Shown piece after piece: positions 58,648-64,000 of a DNA stretch of 64,000 nucleotides. The notes beneath the pieces are model-generated. The model saw nothing but the letters and a program-made list of their open reading frames with translations. It was not told the DNA's origin and did not search any database. Each line of letters opens with the position of its first letter. Position 1 is the first letter of the stretch. The DNA comes from Aquabacterium sp. A7-Y (GTDB lineage: Bacteria > Pseudomonadota > Gammaproteobacteria > Burkholderiales > Burkholderiaceae_C), in assembly GCF_026153205.1 (NCBI RefSeq), contig NZ_JAPFBW010000002.1:212404-276403 (forward strand), in the 5' to 3' direction. The position numbers were made by a program, and so were the translations under genes.

Positions 58648-60963
58648 TCAACTGGGAAGGGCAGGCGGAGCGGACCGAAGCTCGTGGGAGTTGCCGGGCG
58701 ACGGGTCGGAAATCAACCGATGCAGTTCATCCAGCTCGAAGGGCTTGATGAGGTAGGCGTCGAAACCGGCGCACAAGCCACGACCCACATCGTGAGGGCT
58801 CCCGTATCCCGTCATGGCGATCAGGCGGACCCTGCCGTGCAGCTGCTGCCGGATCGCTTGCACCACATGGTATCCGTCCAAGCCGGGCAATCCGATGTCG
58901 ACAAGCGCGATCTGAGGCTGCACCCGAAGAACCGTCTCTATCCCTGAGGGACCGTCGCAAGCTTCATGTATCTCATGGCCGTCGCCCTTCAACATCCGTC
59001 CCAGGGCAATGCGGAAGTCGTTGTTGTCGTCCACGATGACGATCTTGCTCCGTTTCTCGCTACGGTTGCAGGAACCGGTGTGGGCCCACTGGCAGTTGCC
59101 TGGCTCGATCATGGGCAGGCGGAGGGTGAATTCGCTGCCCTTGCCCGGACCGTCGCTTTTTGCTTCGACAGATCCTCCGTGCAGTTCCACGAGGCGGCGT
59201 ACCAACGCAAGCCCGATGCCCAGACCGCCCTGCGAGCGGTCCAGGGATCGCCGACCCTGCACAAATACGTCGAACACCCGTGGCAGCAGATCGGCTTCGA
59301 TTCCCACCCCAGTGTCGCGAACGTTCAAGATCGCGTCCTGGTCTTGCGAGTGCGTGCAGATGGTGATCGCGCCGGGAGGCGGGGTGTACTTCACGGCATT
59401 GTTGAGAAGATTGCTGACGATTTGGTCGATGCGGGTGCTGTCCGCTTTTACCCACACCGGGTTCAAGGAGAGTGTGAGCTGGTATTGCTCCGGGAGCCGA
59501 CCCGTATTGCGGAGGGTGTCGACGGCGTTTTGCACCACATCAGCAAGGTTCAGCGGCTGACGGTCCAGCATGATCTTTCCCAGCATCACGCGGCCGGCGT
59601 CAAGCAGGTCATTGGTCAGCCGACCGAGATAAAGCGTCTGCCTTCGAATGATCCCCAAGGCTTCTCTCGATGCCGCTGTGTCCAGCCCGGGACGGTCGCG
59701 GTCCAGCAGCTCTGAGGCGGCGGAGATGGCGGCAAGTGGATTCCGCAATTCGTGCCCGAGCATGGCCAGGAACTCATCCTTCGCCTTGTTGGCGTGCTCG
59801 GCGTGCAACCGTGCCTCCCGCTCGCTGTGGAGCAGTTTCTCCCGCTCCACATGCGCCGTCGCCATGGCCGCCACGACCTGCCGAATTTCCGGCAACTTGG
59901 TGTGCGGGACGCAAGGCGGCTCTCCTTGACCGAGCGCCCCGGCCATCCGCTCCAGCTCCCGCATGGGCCGTGTGATGGTGCGGCCGATCAGGAAAGCAGA
60001 GAACAGACCGAGCAGCACAGAGACCACGATGGAAACGCTCAAGGCGGCATAAGACCGAGCAATGGGTCGGTCCAAGGCATCGACGGGAATACCGACCGCA
60101 GCCGACCAGCCAGTGATCGCCGACCGGAAGAACACCGTGTACACGGGCTTGCCTTCAAGCGTTGTGGTCCGTGCCGTGCCGCTTTGTTTCCCTTCTTGCA
60201 GCAAGCGAAGCAAGTCGGGCGATGGGAGCTTGCCGACCCACTGTTCATGATTGGTGGATCGGGCGACGATGCGGTACTGTCGATCCAGGATGGCGACGAG
60301 ACCGGATGCCGGAATCTGCTGCTTCTTGATGACTTCCCTGATGGCGTCAGGGCGGACGATGGCCGTCAACACACACGCGACCTCACCGCCTCGGTGGACC
60401 GGGAAGCGGACTGAGAAAGCATGTGCACCGATGACCGGATTGAAGACCAGGACGCCGACGAAAGCTTGCCCTGTGCGAAGTGTCTGCACCACGGACGCCG
60501 GTTCTACAACGGGAGGCAGAGGCGCCTCCGGGGGCAGTCGCACGTTCATCAAGTGCTTCACGGACGGATCGATCACAACGATGTTGGCCCAACTCGGTCG
60601 ACGTGCCAGCAGCTGTTGCGCCTCGACGTGAAAGCTTGCGAAGTCGCTGGCGGCCAAGCGCGGGCTGACGGCCAAGGCCTCAAGCGAGGCGATCGACATC
60701 ATCAGTTCCGAGTCGACCGCCGTCACAAGGGCCCGCATGGTGTCGCCGGCCGCTCCCAGCAGCTCCCGTTTCTGGTTCCAGGCGCTGTGGAGCAATACGG
60801 TGAAGGACAGCAAGGCCAACGGAAGGAGCCCGAAAAGCACAAGACAAATCAGGCGCCGTTCCAGCAAACTCAAGCGGACAAGCCGTCGGAGCCCAGAAAC
60901 GAGACCGCTGCGGAGACCGCTGGGGACACCGGACTGCAGTGGAGTTCTGTGTGTGGCGCGCAA
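58648..60963 (-). CDS. Hybrid histidine kinase with C-terminal receiver
   Basis: A 771-residue sensor. Two membrane helices (about 36-58 and 306-328) enclose a periplasmic Cache-like domain. A HAMP-type segment follows, then the phospho-acceptor His404 in MLGHELRNPL, an ATPase domain (NLLNNAVKYTPP, DTGVGI, GGLGIGLALV) and a receiver domain (IVIVDDNNDF, phospho-acceptor D689 in LVDIGLPGLDG, K740 in YLIKPF). It autophosphorylates in response to an external ligand. It is not adjacent to the single-domain response regulator at 62805; about 1.8 kb separate them. Confidence 0.9.
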   Translation of the reverse strand: MRATHRTPLQSGVPSGLRSGLVSGLRRLVRLSLLERRLICLVLFGLLPLALLSFTVLLHSAWNQKRELLGAAGDTMRALVTAVDSELMMSIASLEALAVSPRLAASDFASFHVEAQQLLARRPSWANIVVIDPSVKHLMNVRLPPEAPLPPVVEPASVVQTLRTGQAFVGVLVFNPVIGAHAFSVRFPVHRGGEVACVLTAIVRPDAIREVIKKQQIPASGLVAILDRQYRIVARSTNHEQWVGKLPSPDLLRLLQEGKQSGTARTTTLEGKPVYTVFFRSAITGWSAAVGIPVDALDRPIARSYAALSVSIVVSVLLGLFSAFLIGRTITRPMRELERMAGALGQGEPPCVPHTKLPEIRQVVAAMATAHVEREKLLHSEREARLHAEHANKAKDEFLAMLGHELRNPLAAISAASELLDRDRPGLDTAASREALGIIRRQTLYLGRLTNDLLDAGRVMLGKIMLDRQPLNLADVVQNAVDTLRNTGRLPEQYQLTLSLNPVWVKADSTRIDQIVSNLLNNAVKYTPPPGAITICTHSQDQDAILNVRDTGVGIEADLLPRVFDVFVQGRRSLDRSQGGLGIGLALVRRLVELHGGSVEAKSDGPGKGSEFTLRLPMIEPGNCQWAHTGSCNRSEKRSKIVIVDDNNDFRIALGRMLKGDGHEIHEACDGPSGIETVLRVQPQIALVDIGLPGLDGYHVVQAIRQQLHGRVRLIAMTGYGSPHDVGRGLCAGFDAYLIKPFELDELHRLISDPSPGNSHELRSAPPALPS

Positions 60964-61456
60964 GCTGCCCTCCTGGCGACCAACGGGTCATCACGACAGG
61001 GGTGGCAGGAAGCCGTGTTCGGCCTTCGGTCTGACGGCAGGTGCTGCCTTGTCGAGCAGCGGCCCCGGTGCGTGCCGCTAACGAGCCGCTACCCCCCTAC
61101 CAGGATGCAGAGGGGTGCCCTCCTGTCTCTTGGCAATCCCCTGATCAGCACGACGTCTCCTGCCTCCGCAGCGTCAACTGCCAGCCGAGAAGCTTCCGTT
61201 CGGGGGCGTCATTGGATGCGAGCGGGGTGGGGAAACGACAGACAAGAGCGATAGAGCGGCGTGCTGTCGCGAGCTTGCTGATCGTGCTCAAACACCATGG
61301 TGACCATAGTGCATGGGTGTGTGGACCGCCACTGGGTCTCCAGCGTCATCGGCATGAAACCTGCGGCAAACCATCAACCCGGACCACTCCGCGCCATCAT
61401 CCGCCGCCACCACAAGCGGCAAGCGGGTAGCAGCCCTCCCTACATTCAAAGCAGAC
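60964..61456. other. Gene-free stretch upstream of the histidine kinase
   Basis: About 490 bases without a supportable gene. It should include the histidine kinase promoter close to 61000. No operator or RNA structure was recognised. Confidence 0.5.
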
Positions 61457-62550
61457 TCACGTCATCCGCCCGTCGCCCAGCAGGTGGGAGTGGCAGTCCA
61501 GCCCTGGCTGGACGCAATGGCGCATCCATGCGTCCATGAGGTCCGGCTTCCAGCCGTTCCACCGGTCGGCGTGCGCCGAGTAGCCGCCCGGCCGGGACGG
61601 GTCGTACCTGTCCGAGCTCAGTCGCCAGCGCAGCGGGGCACCCGCTTCCGTGACCGCGTAGCGGATATTGAAGGTGATCACCGGCAGCGCCACCAGGTGG
61701 CTGGCCGGGCAGCTTCCATTGGCATACGCCACGTGGCTCTTGTGATCCGTCGAGTCGAGGTTGCGGCCGTCCCAGTACTGCGGGAGGTCGATCTCCAGCC
61801 ACATTTCAGAGCCGACCGGACGGTTCGGGATGGACTGTGAATACATCGCGTCCACGCCGGTGCCGACGCACTTGCAGCGGTGCGGCCCCTGTGGCCCGTC
61901 GTTCTTCGCATTGCCGGCGATCATGCGCAGCCCCTGCGGGATGGCGTTGAAGTTCCGCGGCACGACGCCGTAGTAGCCGCTCTTGTAATAGAAATTGCTG
62001 TCCATCGGCTTGAGCGGACGCCCTTCGCGCGTATCGATCATGGCCGGCACCCAGTAGGCCGAGCGGTTGATCGTGCCGCCGCGGCAGGTGGAGTTGCCGC
62101 TGTGGGCGATGCTGTCGGCCGTCGAGTGGGCGTTGACGCCGGTGTTCCGAAAAACGCATGCCAGTGCGAGCGTCCGGGCTGTCCCGGGAAGACGAGGGGA
62201 TCGTCGTACGCCATGTGGCTGAACTCGCACAAAGTCCGGAAGGCCCCAACATCCGAGGGGGCCGGGCGTTCGGTCGTCGGATAGAGCCTCTCCTCTCCTA
62301 TGCCGGCTGATCCGGTGGGGATCAATGCGTCGTTGATCACGGGCCCATCGCCTTCATGCGGGTTGGGCGTAGGGGGAGGGGTGCTGGACGAGTCATTCTT
62401 GACGTCACACACCTTGCCGCCGCCGACCAGCGGGTCGCGGCCGAAAAACTCGTTGCTGCAGCGCTGCGTGCCAGAGACTGTCTTGCAGACCCAGGACGTG
62501 TTGTTCCCGTAGGCGCCCTGACTGTCTCTTGTATGCCGGCTTGCCGTGGT
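61457..62550 (-). pseudogene. DUF1996 protein with at least one frameshift
   Basis: The 3' part (frame ending 61457) encodes NTGVNAHSTADSIAHSGNS, AYWVPAMIDTREGRPLKP, DGPQGPHRCKC and LVALPVITFNIRYAV, the DUF1996 domain. The 5' part (another frame) encodes FRTLCEFSHMAYDDPLVFPG and SHWHAFFG, which should continue into NTGVNAHST. The join needs one extra G at about 62147-62150 (GG instead of GGG). The N-terminal NNTSWVCKTVSGTQRC is also readable, but the start is missing because the sequence upstream belongs to a MerR-type promoter. It was probably secreted. Confidence 0.72.
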
Positions 62551-62584
62551 TCACCGGAATGGTGTCAAGCCCCCGGTAGACCGG

Positions 62585-62615
62585 ACTCTGGAACCTCAAG
62601 TAACTCGAGGTGAAA
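62585..62615 (-). promoter_or_regulatory. Vestigial MerR-type promoter
   Basis: On the minus strand TTTCAC and CAGAGT are 19 bases apart around CTCGAG-TTA-CTTGAG, the same layout and very similar sequence to the promoter at 14430-14460 (CTCAAG-CCA-CTTGAG, TAGAGT). It is next to a MerR start remnant. No intact regulated gene remains downstream. Confidence 0.6.
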
Positions 62616-62620
62616 GGGGG

Positions 62621-62683
62621 GTGAGGAAAACCGCAAAACAGGAAGGAGCCGTGACGATCGGCGTGCTGACCGAGCGCAGCAGG
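62621..62683 (+). pseudogene. MerR regulator N-terminal remnant
   Basis: From 62621 the frame encodes VRKTAKQEGAVTIGVLTERS. GAVTIGVLTERS closely matches GQVTIGVLAERT at the start of the intact MerR protein encoded at 13955-14422. The similarity ends there and the frame continues into unrelated sequence. With the divergent MerR-type promoter next to it, this is the broken end of a second MerR module. Confidence 0.6.
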
Positions 62684-62804
62684 GGCCGAGCGGGCACTGC
62701 GTTTCAGTTGCCAGTCCGTTTCCGTCGACAACTGCTGTGCCTGCACCGTCCCCCAAACTAGGGAGAGCCATGAGCCTCCGTCGCGTGAGAACATCCCCGG
62801 TACT

Positions 62805-63173
62805 GTGAAGGCTGTACCCAAACGAATTCTCGTTGTCGACGACAACCGGGACGCCGCTGAAACGCTGGCGGTGGTTCTCCGCTTCAGCGGCCACGAGATC
62901 CGGGTGGCGCATGACGGGAAACGGGCGGTTGAGCTGGCAAGCGATTTTTGCCCCGATGTGGTGATTCTGGACATCAACATGCCGGTCATGGACGGTTATG
63001 AAGCCGCTCGCCGACTGCGAAAGGCAGCAGGCGCCGAGCTGTTGCTGGTCGCCGTGACAGGAGTGCCAGCCCGGGAAAGTAAGGACCGTGCGCTCGGCTC
63101 GGGCTTTGATGTGCACCTCAGCAAGCCCTTCGACGTTCTGGAGCTGGAGCAGCTTCTCGAGGCGCGGCAGTAG
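62805..63173 (+). CDS. Single-domain response regulator
   Basis: A 122-residue receiver domain alone. ILVVDDNRDAA has the acidic pocket, D56 in VVILDINMPVMDG is the phosphorylation site, VTG provides the conserved Thr, and K107 in HLSKPF completes the active site. There is no DNA-binding output domain. GTG start at 62805. It may accept phosphate from the hybrid kinase at 58648 or from another kinase. The sequence resembles CheY-like domains at the end of hybrid kinases (VLRFSGHEIRVAHDGKRAVEL). Confidence 0.88.
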   Translation: MKAVPKRILVVDDNRDAAETLAVVLRFSGHEIRVAHDGKRAVELASDFCPDVVILDINMPVMDGYEAARRLRKAAGAELLLVAVTGVPARESKDRALGSGFDVHLSKPFDVLELEQLLEARQ

Positions 63174-63407
63174 GTGGTCGGGGAGGCAGCTTGCCGCGCA
63201 GGCTTCACTTCGCTTCCCAACGAGGACAGGACCCGGCGGGCCTCGTCGACCAGTTCATCAGGGCGGCCCGTGTCGATCCCTTCCGATGGCGCCGAGTAGC
63301 GGTCCAGCCCTTCTTCCCGACAGCGTGTCGATCTCGCTGGTCGATTTCCGCCCCCGTCGATCGTCGTACAGTCAGAGGGCCTTCCTCTGCTTCACATCCT
63401 GATCACC

Positions 63408-63854
63408 ATGGCAACCAACACCGTGCGACTTCATCGTGTGCTTCGCGCAGCCCCCGAGCGGGTCTATCGCGCCTTTCTTGATGCCGACGCGATGGCCAAG
63501 TGGCTGCCGCCCTACGGCTTCACCTGCAAGGTTCATCAGATGGACGCCCGCGTCGGCGGGACGTTCAGGATGTCGTTCAGCAACTTCTCGACCGGTCGCG
63601 GCCACTCCTTCGGCGGTGAGTATCGGGAACTCGTGCCACACGAGCGCATTCGCTACTCCGACAAGTTCGACGACCCCAACATGCAGGGCGAGATGGAGAC
63701 GACCGTGATCCTGCAGGCGGTGTCATGCGGGACGGAGCTGAGCATCACGCAGGAGGGCATCCCGGAGGCCATACCGGTCGAGATGTGCTACCTCGGGTGG
63801 CAGGAATCGCTGGCGCAACTCGCGACCCTGGTCGAGCCCGTGATCCCCGACTGA
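63408..63854 (+). CDS. SRPBCC (AHSA1-type) domain protein
   Basis: A 148-residue protein. VLRAAPERVYRAFLDADAMAKWLPPYGFTC and DARVGGTFRMSF are the START-like AHSA1 signatures, ending VEMCYLGWQESLAQLATLVEP. Members bind hydrophobic ligands or act in stress responses; function is not defined for the bacterial group. The ATG at 63408 follows a 234-base gap. A large inverted repeat lies 12 bases after its stop. Confidence 0.86.
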   Translation: MATNTVRLHRVLRAAPERVYRAFLDADAMAKWLPPYGFTCKVHQMDARVGGTFRMSFSNFSTGRGHSFGGEYRELVPHERIRYSDKFDDPNMQGEMETTVILQAVSCGTELSITQEGIPEAIPVEMCYLGWQESLAQLATLVEPVIPD

Positions 63855-63866
63855 CGGGCGTCGTCA

Positions 63867-63930
63867 GCCTGGGTGTGAAGCTTCAAGATCCCAAATCAAG
63901 AAACAAGATCTTGAAGGTTCACAACCAGGC
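63867..63930. repeat. 24-bp inverted repeat after the AHSA1 gene
   Basis: 63867-63890 is the reverse complement of 63907-63930 with two mismatches in 24 bases and a 16-base loop. The arms contain AAGCTTCAAGATC and GATCTTGAAGG. No T-run follows, so an ordinary intrinsic terminator is less likely than a structured RNA or mobile-element end. Confidence 0.75.
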
Positions 63931-64000
63931 TCGGCCCTGGTGTGGTGCGAGTTGCAGGGCAGCCGACGATGGACGTCAGCTGGACATGGGCCGGCCATGG

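Noticed and set aside
62525..62540. CTGTCTCTT resembling a Tn5/sequencing-adapter end near the DUF1996 break
   Set aside because: Only nine consecutive bases match, and the following bases differ; chance is likely.
1..64000. CRISPR arrays, rRNA or tRNA genes
   Set aside because: No regularly spaced repeats and no rRNA or tRNA signature were seen anywhere in the window.

Overview
The window is high-GC DNA with dense operons, many GTG/TTG starts and Gram-negative features (lipoproteins, a TonB receptor, a PEP-CTERM protein, H-NS with a histone-like tail, DUF4148 and DUF1161 proteins). This fits a betaproteobacterium of the order Burkholderiales, probably the Rubrivivax/Leptothrix/Caldimonas neighbourhood. 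The assignment is inferred from gene content; no rRNA or tRNA gene was found to confirm it.

Region 1 (1-12 kb) is a divergent sugar-biosynthesis locus. The minus-strand arm encodes a nucleoside-diphosphate-kinase-like protein, a DegT aminotransferase, an NAD-dependent epimerase, a SPASM radical-SAM enzyme, a WbqC-like protein and the start of a NeuB-like nonulosonate synthase. The plus-strand arm encodes an aminoglycoside-phosphotransferase-like kinase, a PIG-L deacetylase, a NeuA-like CMP-sugar synthetase, two paralogous solute-binding-protein folds with no signal peptide, a second NDK-like protein and a leucine-carboxyl-methyltransferase-like enzyme. Most genes overlap by a few bases. The NDK-like and leaderless binding-protein genes, in two copies each, are the most unusual unexplained content of the window.

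Region 2 (12-18.5 kb) holds a SymE-like toxin, an HxlR regulator beside an SDR, a MerR-regulated metal/thiol mini-operon with a 19-bp-spacer promoter, a PEP-CTERM protein, a YihY membrane protein and a DUF1161 protein. Region 3 (18.5-26 kb) has three crotonases, a nitronate-monooxygenase-like enzyme, a double-hotdog hydratase, a beta-lactamase-fold lipoprotein and a membrane-bound AraC regulator.

Region 4 (27-36 kb) has a GH19 chitinase with duplicated chitin-binding modules, then a retron on the minus strand. The retron consists of a large ARM/HEAT-repeat protein, a winged-helix SWIM protein, a predicted msr-msd RNA bounded by perfect 13-nt inverted repeats, two 62-bp tandem repeats, and a retron-type reverse transcriptase with a C-terminal membrane segment. 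The architecture corresponds to what I recall as retron type XIII.

Region 5 (36-44 kb) holds a glutaredoxin-like protein, RidA, NIPSNAP, a GH6 lipoprotein, a NemR/NemA pair, an acyltransferase-3 membrane protein and a TPR protein. Region 6 (44.5-51 kb) is a Fur-regulated siderophore locus: a lone NRPS condensation domain next to a transposase remnant, a TonB receptor, an AraC regulator and an IroE-like esterase. Region 7 (51-64 kb) mixes housekeeping-type genes (PBP1-like, H-NS, HutD, MAPEG, a hybrid histidine kinase, a response regulator, AHSA1) with several gene fragments and frameshifts, including a decayed copy of the MerR module.
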